64,000 nt of DNA from Salinisphaera hydrothermalis (GTDB lineage: Bacteria > Pseudomonadota > Gammaproteobacteria > Nevskiales > Salinisphaeraceae). This document shows, piece by piece, positions 1 through 8,442 of the stretch (within the stretch, counting starts at the first letter, position 1; each line of letters opens with the position of its first letter). The position numbers and the translations under genes were made by a program. Where the stretch lies: the NCBI RefSeq assembly GCF_040361195.1, contig NZ_APNE01000002.1. One strand, written 5' to 3'. The notes below the pieces were generated by a model that worked only from the letters and a program-made list of their open reading frames with translations, was not told where the DNA came from and did no database searches.

Positions 1-26
1 TCACGCTGGAGAACGCGGTCGGCTAG
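1..26 (+). CDS. sufB: SufB C-terminal end (partial)
   Basis: Only the last seven codons and a TAG stop are inside the window, reading T-L-E-N-A-V-G in the frame that closes at base 26. The sequence is too short to identify by itself. It is called SufB from context: sufC, sufD and sufS follow on the same strand, and SufB proteins commonly end in a short acidic stretch and a terminal Val/Phe-Gly. SufB is the scaffold subunit of the SufBC2D iron-sulfur assembly complex. The rest of the gene lies left of the window. Confidence 0.6.
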
Positions 27-53
27 GACCGCGACGAAGCACTGCCGTTTATC

Positions 54-81
54 GGGCCCGGGCCGCAGAGGTGCCGGGCCC
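54..81 (+). other. GC-rich hairpin between sufB and sufC
   Basis: Arms GGGCCCGG (54-61) and CCGGGCCC (74-81) form a perfect 8-bp stem with a 12-nt loop. A short T-rich stretch follows. It lies in the 83-bp gap between sufB and sufC. It may be a weak attenuator or an mRNA-stability hairpin setting the sufB:sufC ratio; the T-run is too poor for a confident terminator. Confidence 0.45.
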
Positions 82-109
82 ATCCAGTTTTCATTGTTGA
101 ATAACGCAT

Positions 110-871
110 ATGATTTCAATCAAGAATCTGCACGCCGAGGTCGAAGGCAAGCCCATTCTCCGCGGCATCGATCTCGAAATCCCCGACGGCGAAGTCCATG
201 CCATCATGGGCCCGAACGGCTCGGGCAAGTCCACGTTGGCCAGTATTCTCGCCGGACGCGAGGAATACGAGGTCACCGAAGGCAGCGTGACGTACAAGGG
301 CAAGGAGCTGCTCGAGCTCGACCCGGACGAGCGCGCCTGCGAAGGCGTTTTCCTGGGTTTTCAGTATCCGGTGGAGATTCCGGGCGTTTCCAACCTCTAT
401 CTGCTGCGGGCTGCGGTTAACGCGCGCCGCAAATATCACGGCGAGCCCGAGGTCGACGCGGTCGAATTCATGCAGATGGTGCAGGAAAAGATCGCGCACG
501 TTGGCATGAGCATGGACATGGTCAAGCGCGGCGTGAACGAGGATTTCTCGGGCGGCGAAAAGAAACGCAACGAGATCTTCCAGATGCTGATGCTGGAACC
601 GTCGCTGTCGGTCCTGGATGAAACGGACTCCGGCCTGGACATCGACGCGCTCAAGGTGGTCGCCAGCGGGATCAACCGCCTGCGTTCGCCAGAGCGCTCG
701 ACCATCCTGGTCACGCACTACAAGCGGCTGCTGGAGCACGTTGTGCCGGATCGCGTGCACGTACTGTATCAGGGCCGGATCGTGCGTTCGGGCGGCCCCG
801 AGCTGGCCGATACGCTCGAGGAAGAAGGCTACGCCAACCTGGAAACCGACGAGGCCGCTGCGACGTCATGA
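110..871 (+). CDS. sufC: SufC, Fe-S cluster assembly ATPase
   Basis: Cytosolic ABC-type ATPase of the SufBC2D scaffold, which builds Fe-S clusters from SufS-derived sulfur. The 253-residue protein has the full ABC set: Walker A GPNGSGKST at residues 34-42, a signature SGGEKKR near 147-153, and the SufC-specific Walker B/D-loop LDETDSGLD near 170-178. There are no membrane segments, as expected for this soluble ABC protein. The start is the ATG at 110, in the position typical of the family, although no good Shine-Dalgarno sequence precedes it. The 3' end overlaps sufD by four bases (ATGA), implying translational coupling. Confidence 0.97.
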   Translation: MISIKNLHAEVEGKPILRGIDLEIPDGEVHAIMGPNGSGKSTLASILAGREEYEVTEGSVTYKGKELLELDPDERACEGVFLGFQYPVEIPGVSNLYLLRAAVNARRKYHGEPEVDAVEFMQMVQEKIAHVGMSMDMVKRGVNEDFSGGEKKRNEIFQMLMLEPSLSVLDETDSGLDIDALKVVASGINRLRSPERSTILVTHYKRLLEHVVPDRVHVLYQGRIVRSGGPELADTLEEEGYANLETDEAAATS

Positions 872-2205
872 GCGCGACGCAACAGATCGAACCGAACATC
901 GACCATTACCTGGCGGAATACGCCCGCGTCGAGCGCGATCTGCCCGGCAGCGACGATTCCAAGCGTGAGCGCTCGGCCGAGTTGACGCGGTTCTCCGAGG
1001 CCGGGTTCCCCTCGACCCGCGAGGAAGACTGGAAGTACACCAGCCTCCAGCCGGTCGAGAAACGCCGCTTCGAGATCAGCGACGAGGCCGAGCCCGTGGC
1101 GCTCGACGAACTCCGGGCGTTCCTGCCGACGGATCTGGACGCACATCGCATTATCGTCATTGACGGCCATTTCAACGCGGCGCTATCGAGCCTTGACGAG
1201 CTGCCGGCCGGTGTGACCGTGCGTTCGTTTGCGGACTATCTGTCCGACAACGCAGGCGCCACCGTCAAGGCGCGCGAGATCGACGAAGAGCCCGGCAGCC
1301 TGACGGCCATGAACGCCGCGTTCTGCACCGACGGCGCCTATGTCGAAACCGCGGCCAATACCGTGCTCGACAAGCCGCTGCACGTGATCAGCGTGGCCTC
1401 TGGCGTGCGCGACGAACGCATGACCCAGGTCCGCCATCGTTATGTGCTCGGCGAGAACAGTCAGGCGACCATCATCGAGCACTCGGTGGGTCTTGGCAGC
1501 AAGGCGTATTTCGCCAACCAGGTCACCGAGGCCGTGGTGGGCCGCAACGCTCAGCTCACGCGTATCCGCATCCAGCAGGAATCCGAACGTGGCTACCACG
1601 TCTCCAGCTTCTTCGCCCAACAGCGTCGCGACAGCCGGGTGTTCAACCACGGCTTTGATCTGGGTGGCCGCCTCGCGCGTATCGATACCAACGCGCGTCT
1701 GGTCGATCACAATGCGGAAGTCCACTTCAACGGTGTTTATGCGCCCACCGGTCGCCAGCACATGGACAACCACACCAAGATCGATCATGCCACCGAGCAC
1801 AGCGTGTCGCGCGAACAGTACAAGGGCGTACTGGCCGGGCATGCGCGCGGCGTGTTCAACGGCAAGATTTTGATCCAGAAGGACGCGCAGAAGACCGACT
1901 CGGACCTTTCCAGCGACGCCCTGCTGTTGTCGGACAACGCCGAGGTCGACGCCAAGCCGGAACTCGAGATCTATGCCGACGACGTCACGGCCGGCCATGG
2001 CTCGACTGTCGGTCAGCTCGACGAAGATGCCGTGTTCTATCTCAAGAGCCGCGGCGTCGGCGAAGAAGGCGCGCGCGCCATTCTCACCTATAGTTTTGCC
2101 AACGCGCTGGTCCAGAAGGTCGGTATCGAACCGATCGAGCGTTATGTAGAAGCCGCCATCCTGGCCAAGCTGCCGGGCGGTCGCGCCTACGTGGATCTGG
2201 CCTGA
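868..2205 (+). CDS. sufD: SufD, Fe-S cluster assembly scaffold subunit
   Basis: A 445-residue SufB/SufD-fold protein that partners SufB and SufC. The N-terminal part contains the family pattern S-T-R-E-E-D-W-K-Y-T near residues 50-59. The C-terminal half is the repetitive beta-helix with the conserved stretch around 'SDLSSDALLLSD' and the downstream 'DDVTAGHGSTVGQLDEDAVFYL'-type region containing the conserved His of SufD. The start ATG overlaps the sufC stop. Length is close to the usual 420-440 residues. It is followed by sufS after a short gap with a strong ribosome binding site. Confidence 0.95.
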   Translation: MSATQQIEPNIDHYLAEYARVERDLPGSDDSKRERSAELTRFSEAGFPSTREEDWKYTSLQPVEKRRFEISDEAEPVALDELRAFLPTDLDAHRIIVIDGHFNAALSSLDELPAGVTVRSFADYLSDNAGATVKAREIDEEPGSLTAMNAAFCTDGAYVETAANTVLDKPLHVISVASGVRDERMTQVRHRYVLGENSQATIIEHSVGLGSKAYFANQVTEAVVGRNAQLTRIRIQQESERGYHVSSFFAQQRRDSRVFNHGFDLGGRLARIDTNARLVDHNAEVHFNGVYAPTGRQHMDNHTKIDHATEHSVSREQYKGVLAGHARGVFNGKILIQKDAQKTDSDLSSDALLLSDNAEVDAKPELEIYADDVTAGHGSTVGQLDEDAVFYLKSRGVGEEGARAILTYSFANALVQKVGIEPIERYVEAAILAKLPGGRAYVDLA

Positions 2206-2224
2206 GTTGGCTGGAGGAGCCGCC

Positions 2225-3484
2225 ATGTCCGAAGTGAAGCAACAAACCGCCGAACAGGCGCCGGCCTTCGATGCCGAGCGCGCGCGGGAAGACTTCCCCA
2301 TCCTGCTCGAGGCCCTGCCCTCGGGGCGGCGACTGGTATATCTCGACAACGCGGCCACCACGCAAAAACCGCTGAGCGTCATCGAGGCCAGCGACGACTA
2401 TTACCGTCATGCCAACGCCAACGTGCACCGGGCGATTCATACGCTGTCACAACGGGCGACCCAGCAATACGAGGCCTGTCGCGACAAGCTCGCCGCGTTC
2501 CTGGGCGCCGGCTCGCGTGACGAAATCGTCTATACCCGCGGCACTACCGATGCCATCAACCTGGTGGCCCAGTGCTATGCCCGGCCGCGGCTACAGTCGG
2601 GCGACGAAATTCTGCTGACCGAGCTGGAGCACCATTCCAACATCGTACCCTGGCAGATGGTGGCCGAAGCCACCGGCGCCAAAGTCGTCGTGGTGCCGAT
2701 CGGCGTTGACGGCAGCGTGTCGATCGAGGACTTCCGCGCGAAACTGTCGGATCGGACGGTCATCGCGGCGTTCGCCCATATCTCCAACTCGCTGGGCACG
2801 GTACTGCCCGTCGCCGACATGATCGCGGCCGCACACGAGGCCGGCGCGGTCGCGCTGATCGACGGCGCCCAGGCCGTGGCCCACTTGCCGGTGGACGTGA
2901 CCGCACTGGACGTCGATTTCTATGCAATGTCGGGCCACAAGCTGTTCGGCCCGACCGGATTCGGCGCGCTATACGGCAAACGTGAACTGCTCGACGCCAT
3001 GCCGCCTTATCAAGGCGGCGGCGACATGATCGATACGGTCTCGTTCTCGGGTACGACCTACAACGATGTGCCCTACAAGTTCGAGGCCGGCACCCCGAAC
3101 ATCGCGGGCGCGGCGGCACTCGGCGCCAGTATCGATTACGTCAACAGCCTGGATCTGGCCGCCGTGTTCGACTACGAGCATGAGCTGCTGGCGCGAGCGA
3201 CGCGTGAGATGGAAGCCATCGACGGCCTGCGCATCATTGGCACCGCGCCCGGCAAAGCCGGCATCATCTCGTTTGTGATGGACGGCGTGCACGCCCACGA
3301 CATCGGCACCCTGCTCGATGAATCGGGCGTGGCGATCCGAACCGGGCACCACTGCGCCATGCCGGTGATGGAACGCTTTGACGTACCGGCGACTGCCCGC
3401 GTCTCCTTCGCGCTGTACAACACGCAGGCCGATGTCGATGCGCTGATCGCCGGCCTGGAAAGCATTCAACGCATCTTCGGATAA
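2225..3484 (+). CDS. sufS: SufS, group II cysteine desulfurase
   Basis: PLP enzyme that takes sulfur from L-cysteine as a persulfide and hands it to the SufBCD scaffold. In this 419-residue protein the PLP lysine lies in SGHKLFGPTG (Lys239) and the persulfide cysteine in RTGHHCAMP (Cys377), each 13 residues later than in the E. coli enzyme because of a longer N-terminus. The start is placed at the ATG at 2225 because GGAGGAG (2213-2219) sits just upstream; a TTG at 2207 in the same frame is less likely. No sufE or sufU sulfur-acceptor gene follows; a Rieske protein gene does. Confidence 0.96.
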   Translation: MSEVKQQTAEQAPAFDAERAREDFPILLEALPSGRRLVYLDNAATTQKPLSVIEASDDYYRHANANVHRAIHTLSQRATQQYEACRDKLAAFLGAGSRDEIVYTRGTTDAINLVAQCYARPRLQSGDEILLTELEHHSNIVPWQMVAEATGAKVVVVPIGVDGSVSIEDFRAKLSDRTVIAAFAHISNSLGTVLPVADMIAAAHEAGAVALIDGAQAVAHLPVDVTALDVDFYAMSGHKLFGPTGFGALYGKRELLDAMPPYQGGGDMIDTVSFSGTTYNDVPYKFEAGTPNIAGAAALGASIDYVNSLDLAAVFDYEHELLARATREMEAIDGLRIIGTAPGKAGIISFVMDGVHAHDIGTLLDESGVAIRTGHHCAMPVMERFDVPATARVSFALYNTQADVDALIAGLESIQRIFG

Positions 3485-3497
3485 AGGATAGTCGCCA

Positions 3498-3818
3498 ATG
3501 ACCGATTGGGTCGATGTCTGCAAGGACGGCGAACTCGACGAAGGCCAGTGCCGCATCGTCGACGTCGATGACACCATGATCGCGGTGTTTCGTTACGACA
3601 AGGACTATTACGCGATCCACGACATGTGTACGCACGATGGCGGCGAGCTCGCCAGCGGCGATGTCGAGGGCTGCGAAGTGATCTGCCCGCGTCACGGTGC
3701 TCGTTTCTGTATTAAGAACGGCAAGGCGTTGTCGGCGCCGGCCTATGAGGACGTCGCTACATTCCCGACCCGCGTCGAGGACGGCGTGGTCCAGGTTCGG
3801 GACGATCGATTCGATTAG
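3498..3818 (+). CDS. Rieske [2Fe-2S] ferredoxin at end of suf operon
   Basis: A 106-residue single-domain Rieske protein of the non-heme dioxygenase-ferredoxin type. Cluster ligands are visible as Cys44-x-His46 and Cys63-x2-His66, with the usual 'C-T-H-D-G-G' and 'C-P-R-H-G-A-R-F' contexts. It starts 13 bp after sufS behind AAAGGATAG, so it is probably co-transcribed. It is likely an electron carrier, or a protein feeding reductant to cluster assembly, but no oxygenase is nearby and its exact partner is unknown. The operon ends after it at a strong terminator. Confidence 0.9.
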   Translation: MTDWVDVCKDGELDEGQCRIVDVDDTMIAVFRYDKDYYAIHDMCTHDGGELASGDVEGCEVICPRHGARFCIKNGKALSAPAYEDVATFPTRVEDGVVQVRDDRFD

Positions 3819-3854
3819 CTCGGTCTGAAACGCCGCGAGCGAACCTTCGCTCTC

Positions 3855-3889
3855 AAAGCCGCGATGTGCCAGACATCGCGGCTTTTTTT
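3855..3889 (+). terminator. Rho-independent terminator of the suf operon
   Basis: A 13-bp stem, AAAGCCGCGATGT (3855-3867) paired with ACATCGCGGCTTT (3873-3885), with a 5-nt loop, runs directly into a T7 tract. It begins 37 bp after the Rieske gene stop. It is a textbook intrinsic terminator in the plus direction. Confidence 0.93.
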
Positions 3890-4086
3890 GTGCCCGCAAC
3901 ATCGCTGGCCAGTCGCCATCGGTCCGGCCGATACAGCTCGAATGCGACACGGGCTCGACCCAAAGATACCGACGCCGCATCGCTGGCCTGACACAAAACT
4001 CGCCGTGCCTGCTGCCACCAACGATCGATAGCGTTCTGGCGCCGAAATCTATATAAAAAGGATTCTTTTCTTTTTCTAAGCATTCT

Positions 4087-4560
4087 ATGACCGATCGCTC
4101 GCCGATTCTGTCGCACTGGCGTCGTCTGCAATCCAAACCCGGCGGGCGCTGGCTGTTCGCACGGGCCGTCTGCCTGCGGGCGCCCTACTTCGCCACAATC
4201 AAGCCGAGCGTGAACCGGCTCGAACCGGGGTTCTGCGAAACCGGGCTGACCAAGCGGCGGCGTCTGCATAACCACATTGGTACGGTGCATGCGATCGCGA
4301 TGTGTAATCTCGCCGAACTGGCCGCCGGCCTGATGGCCGAAGCCACGGTACGCCCGGCCTGGCGCTGGATTCCCAAAAGTATGACGGTCGCCTACCGGGC
4401 CAAGGCCGAGACCGACCTCGTGGCCAGGGCACGCCCTGCAGAGACCGCCCGGCTCGACGACGGTGTGAACTACGACGTCGAGGTGTCGATCATCGACACA
4501 CGCGATACCGAGGTCATGCACGCCACGATCACGCTCTGGATCACGCGCGCCACCGCCTGA
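4087..4560 (+). CDS. DUF4442-type hotdog-fold thioesterase
   Basis: A 157-residue protein resembling the DUF4442/PaaI-like hotdog family, probably a hydrolase of acyl-CoA thioesters. Supporting features are the 'H-N-H-I-G-T-V-H-A-I-A-M-C-N-L-A-E' segment around residues 60-77, where the central helix and catalytic Asn/Glu lie in this family, followed by the 'W-I-P-K-S-M-T-V-A-Y' strand. A TATATAAAA stretch near 4050 and an unusual pyrimidine-rich tract lie just upstream; no close Shine-Dalgarno is seen. The neighbour fadH suggests a shared role in fatty acyl-CoA metabolism. The substrate is unknown. Confidence 0.75.
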   Translation: MTDRSPILSHWRRLQSKPGGRWLFARAVCLRAPYFATIKPSVNRLEPGFCETGLTKRRRLHNHIGTVHAIAMCNLAELAAGLMAEATVRPAWRWIPKSMTVAYRAKAETDLVARARPAETARLDDGVNYDVEVSIIDTRDTEVMHATITLWITRATA

Positions 4561-4611
4561 TTCGGCGCCGCTCTTTTCCGACCGGCCCCGGCCACAAGGA
4601 CCACGACTTCG

Positions 4612-6648
4612 ATGACCGCTGCCCACAACGCTTACCCCAACCTGCTCGCCCCGCTCGATCTCGGCTGCACGACGTTGCGCAACCGCGTGCTCATGGGCTC
4701 CATGCATACCGGCATGGAGGATTTCTTCTGGCACTACGACAAGCTCGCTGCCTATTACGCCGAGCGCGCTGCCGGCGGCGTCGGCCTGATCGTCACCGGT
4801 GGTATCGCCCCGAATATCGCCGGCTGGGTGGCACCGCTCGCGGGCCGCATGAGCCACCGGGGCCACGTGATTCCGCATCGCAAGATCACCCGCGCCGTAC
4901 ATGCCGAGGGCGGGCATATCTGCATGCAGATCCTGCATGCCGGGCGCTATGGCTACCACCCGTTCATCGTCGGCGCCTCGCGTCGCAAATCCCCGATCAC
5001 CCCGTTCACGCCGCGGGCGCTCAGCGAGCGCGGCGTCAAGCGCACCATCCGCGACTACATCCGCGCCGCCGAACTGGCGCGCGACGCCGGCTACGACGGC
5101 GTCGAGGTGATGGGCTCCGAGGGCTATCTGATCAACCAGTTTCTGGTCGAGCGCACGAACGATCGTCACGACGCCTACGGCGGCTCGTTGGAAAACCGCC
5201 AGCGCATGGCGATCGAGATCGTCGAGGGTATTCGTGCCGCCCTCGGCCCGGATTTCATCCTGATCTACCGCCTGTCGATGTTGGATCTGGTCGAGAACGG
5301 CCAGCGCTGGGATGAGATCGTGCGGCTGGCCCGAGCGATCGAAGCGGCCGGCGCTACGCTCATCAACACCGGCATCGGCTGGCATGAATCGCGCGTGCCG
5401 ACGATCGTGACGCGAGTGCCGCGTGCGGCGTTCGCCTGGGTTACAGCGAAGCTAAAAAACGAGGTCGATCTGCCGCTGGTCACGACCAATCGCGTAAATA
5501 CACCCGAAGTCGCCGAGTCGTTGCTGGCCGACGGCAGTGCCGACATGGTGTCCATGGCGCGACCTTTCCTCGCCGACCCCGAATTCGTGAACAAGGCCCG
5601 CGACAATCGTGCGGCCGATATCAACACCTGTATTGCCTGCAACCAGGCCTGTCTGGATCATGCCTTCCAGAACAAGCGCGCCAGCTGCCTGGTCAACCCG
5701 CGCGCTGGCCGCGAGACCGAGCTGAATTTCCTACCCGCGACGCGTTCACGGCGCATTGCCGTCGTCGGCGCCGGCCCGGCCGGACTGGAGGCCGCAACGC
5801 GATGCGCCGAGCGCGGCCACGACGTCACGCTGTTCGACGAAGCCGACGAAATCGGCGGCCAGTTCAACATGGCCAAGCGTATCCCCGGCAAGGAGGAGTT
5901 CCACGAGACCCTGCGCTATTTCGGGCGCCGGCTGGAACAGACGGGCGTCGAGCTTCGCCTGAATACGACGGCAACCGCCGATACCCTGGCCGCGGACGGC
6001 TTCGACGAGATCGTCATCGCCACCGGCGTGACACCGCGCCGGCCGGCCATCGAGGGCATCGATCATCCCAAGGTCGCATCCTATATCGATATCCTGCGCG
6101 GTCGTCACACCGCCGGCCGGCGTGTCGCGGTGATCGGCGCCGGCGGCATTGGTTTCGACGTCAGCGAATTTCTCACCCATGATCGTCCCGCGCCGTCGGA
6201 AGATCGCGAGCTGTTCTTCGACGAATGGGGCGTGGACCGGACCGCCGCAGCCGCCGGCGGGCTGATCGAACCCCATCCCAGCCCATCACCGCGCGAGGTG
6301 ACGCTGCTCCAGCGCAGTCACGACAAGCCGGGTCGGGGTCTGGGCAAGACCAGCGGCTGGGCGCATCGCGCCTCGCTCAAGCACAAGGGCGTGATCATGC
6401 TTAGCGGTGCGAGCTACGAGCGCATCGACGATGACGGTCTGCATCTGCGCATCGACAACGAAAGCCGGGTGCTCGACGTCGACACGATCGTCATCTGTGC
6501 GGGCCAGGAAACCCGTCGCGATCTGACCGATGCGCTCGAAGCCCGCGGGCTGGCTTGCCATGTGATCGGCGGCGCGAAACTCGCGGCCGAACTGGATGCC
6601 AAGCGTGCGATTCGCGAGGCGGCGGAACTGGCGGCGAGGCTGAATTAG
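4612..6648 (+). CDS. fadH: FadH, NADPH-dependent 2,4-dienoyl-CoA reductase
   Basis: Reduces 2,4-dienoyl-CoA during beta-oxidation of unsaturated fatty acids. The 678-residue protein matches E. coli FadH (672) along its whole length: an old-yellow-enzyme TIM barrel with FMN (residues about 1-335, including the conserved 'G-S-E-G-Y-L-I-N-Q-F' loop), a 4Fe-4S motif C-x2-C-x3-C-x11-C starting at Cys340, then an FAD/NADPH domain with 'G-A-G-P-A-G-L-E-A' near 386 and a second dinucleotide site 'G-A-G-G-I-G'. It follows the thioesterase gene by 51 bp. Its stop overlaps the convergent recJ stop by four bases, leaving no room for a terminator. Confidence 0.95.
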   Translation: MTAAHNAYPNLLAPLDLGCTTLRNRVLMGSMHTGMEDFFWHYDKLAAYYAERAAGGVGLIVTGGIAPNIAGWVAPLAGRMSHRGHVIPHRKITRAVHAEGGHICMQILHAGRYGYHPFIVGASRRKSPITPFTPRALSERGVKRTIRDYIRAAELARDAGYDGVEVMGSEGYLINQFLVERTNDRHDAYGGSLENRQRMAIEIVEGIRAALGPDFILIYRLSMLDLVENGQRWDEIVRLARAIEAAGATLINTGIGWHESRVPTIVTRVPRAAFAWVTAKLKNEVDLPLVTTNRVNTPEVAESLLADGSADMVSMARPFLADPEFVNKARDNRAADINTCIACNQACLDHAFQNKRASCLVNPRAGRETELNFLPATRSRRIAVVGAGPAGLEAATRCAERGHDVTLFDEADEIGGQFNMAKRIPGKEEFHETLRYFGRRLEQTGVELRLNTTATADTLAADGFDEIVIATGVTPRRPAIEGIDHPKVASYIDILRGRHTAGRRVAVIGAGGIGFDVSEFLTHDRPAPSEDRELFFDEWGVDRTAAAAGGLIEPHPSPSPREVTLLQRSHDKPGRGLGKTSGWAHRASLKHKGVIMLSGASYERIDDDGLHLRIDNESRVLDVDTIVICAGQETRRDLTDALEARGLACHVIGGAKLAAELDAKRAIREAAELAARLN

Positions 6649-8441
6649 CTCTCGTTCACATCCGAGCGCTCGCGACGGACGAGCCCGGGCGCATCGACGC
6701 AGCAATGCTCGACGATCAGGTTGGCACTCTGGCGCCCCCGGAACTCGTTGACCTGTAGTCGGAACACCAGGCGATGCACGCGGCTGTCGTCCAGCAGTTC
6801 GTCGCGATTGAAGATCATGGCCTCGATCGGCGCCCCACCGTTGACGGCCTGAACCGTCAGTTTGAGATGGCCGCTACCGACAATACGCTGGGCGAGCACA
6901 TGATAAGCGCCGTGGAATAAAGGCGCGGCGAAGCCCGCGCCCCACGGTCCGGCATCGCGCAGCCGCGCCGCGGTTTCCAGACCATGATCCGGCCCGTCCA
7001 GCTCGCCGTCGGTGACGTATTCACGGGTGGCGATGTCGGGCGTGAGACGCGCCGCCACCGCCGCCCGAAATCGCTCGGCGAAATCCGCCAGCGCAGCGGG
7101 CGGCAGCGACAGGCCGGCCGCCTGCGCGTGCCCGCCGAAGCGCGTAATCAGGCCCGGCGCCTCGGCATCCACGGCGGCTAGCGCATCGCGAATATGCAGC
7201 CCGGGAATGGAGCGCGCCGAGCCTTTCAGCTCGCCGTGCTCGCCCGGCGCGAACGCCACGACCGGCCGATACATACGCTCGCGCAGACGCGAGGCAATCA
7301 GCCCGACGATGCCCTCGTGCCAATCGGGCTCGTGCACCACCAGCGCGTCCGGCGCCTCCTCCAGCGCCGTCACGCGTGGCAGCGCGGCCTCGGCCTGGCC
7401 CTGCATGCGTTGCTGAACGCTACGACGTTGGCGATTGATGGACGACAGCGTCTCGGCCGCCTGTCGCGCGATATCCACGGTACCCGCGCGCAGACAGGCC
7501 ACGCCCAGGCTCATGTCGTCCAGCCGACCCGCCGCATTGATACGCGGGCCGATGGCGAAGCCGATATCGTCGGTATCCAGCCGTTGCGGGTCGCGCCCTG
7601 CGATTTCGGCGAGCGCCACGATGCCGGGGCGCCCTCGCCCCGCGCGAATACGGCGCAATCCCTGGCTGACCAGCGTGCGGTTGACGTGATCCAGCGGCAC
7701 CACGTCGGCTACCGTACCCACGGCGACCAGATCCAGCAGCTCGCCCATCCGCGGCAGCGCCGTGACCCCGCGCTGGGCCATTCGCGCCCGCAGGGCGGCC
7801 ATCACGTAGAACACCACACCCACGCCCGCGAGGTGCTTGCAGGCAAAGCCACAGCCGGCCTGATTGGGGTTCACGATCGCCTCGGCCGCGGGCAAACGCT
7901 CGCCGGGCAGATGATGATCGGTCACCACCACGCGCCAGCCGGCCGCACGCGCTGCATCGACGCCGCTCATCGACGCGATGCCGTTGTCGACCGTGAGTAA
8001 GAGCCCACCCGCCGCCCCGGGCGGGCCGATGGCCTCGACCACGGTCGGCGACAGACCATAGCCATGCGTCGCCCGGTGCGGCATGAAGAAATCGACCGTC
8101 GCGCCGAAGGCTTCGAGCACGTCCATGGCCAACGTCGTGCTGGTGGCACCGTCGGCATCGAAATCGCCGACGATCCGGATCGGGCGCCGGGCCATGATCG
8201 CCGCCTCGAGCTCGTCTACGGCCGCATCGATGCCCTTGAGCGCCGAGAAATCCGGCAGACCGGCGAGCCGATAATCCAGCTCGGCGGCGTCGGTCACGCC
8301 GCGCCCGGCATAGATTCGTCGCAACAACGCGGGCTGCACGCCACCCAGCGCCGGCGTCTCCGACGCGACGCGCTCGACAATATGCGAGCCATGCGCGGCC
8401 CCGTCGGCCCCGGCCGTTGACTGCGCCGCGGCGGTCGTCAC
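6645..8441 (-). CDS. recJ: RecJ, single-strand-specific 5'-3' exonuclease
   Basis: DHH-family exonuclease acting in recombination and repair. The motifs are present: 'G-D-F-D-A-D-G-A-T-S' (motif I), 'V-D-N-G-I-A', 'V-T-D-H-H-L-P' (the DHH motif) and 'N-P-N-Q', then the DHHA1 region with 'F-G-G-H-A-Q-A-A-G'. The GTG at 8441 is chosen as start because it follows the thrC TGA by one base, giving 598 residues (E. coli RecJ 577); the frame stays open upstream inside thrC but that part reads as noise. It is the last gene of the alaC-hom-thrC-recJ run. Confidence 0.93.
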   Translation of the reverse strand: MTTAAAQSTAGADGAAHGSHIVERVASETPALGGVQPALLRRIYAGRGVTDAAELDYRLAGLPDFSALKGIDAAVDELEAAIMARRPIRIVGDFDADGATSTTLAMDVLEAFGATVDFFMPHRATHGYGLSPTVVEAIGPPGAAGGLLLTVDNGIASMSGVDAARAAGWRVVVTDHHLPGERLPAAEAIVNPNQAGCGFACKHLAGVGVVFYVMAALRARMAQRGVTALPRMGELLDLVAVGTVADVVPLDHVNRTLVSQGLRRIRAGRGRPGIVALAEIAGRDPQRLDTDDIGFAIGPRINAAGRLDDMSLGVACLRAGTVDIARQAAETLSSINRQRRSVQQRMQGQAEAALPRVTALEEAPDALVVHEPDWHEGIVGLIASRLRERMYRPVVAFAPGEHGELKGSARSIPGLHIRDALAAVDAEAPGLITRFGGHAQAAGLSLPPAALADFAERFRAAVAARLTPDIATREYVTDGELDGPDHGLETAARLRDAGPWGAGFAAPLFHGAYHVLAQRIVGSGHLKLTVQAVNGGAPIEAMIFNRDELLDDSRVHRLVFRLQVNEFRGRQSANLIVEHCCVDAPGLVRRERSDVNES

Positions 8442-8442
8442 C

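Noticed and set aside
3853..5385. A 510-codon frame on the minus strand across the thioesterase and fadH genes
   Set aside because: Antisense to two well-supported genes, with His/Arg/Gly-rich composition and no family resemblance; a common artefact in GC-rich DNA.
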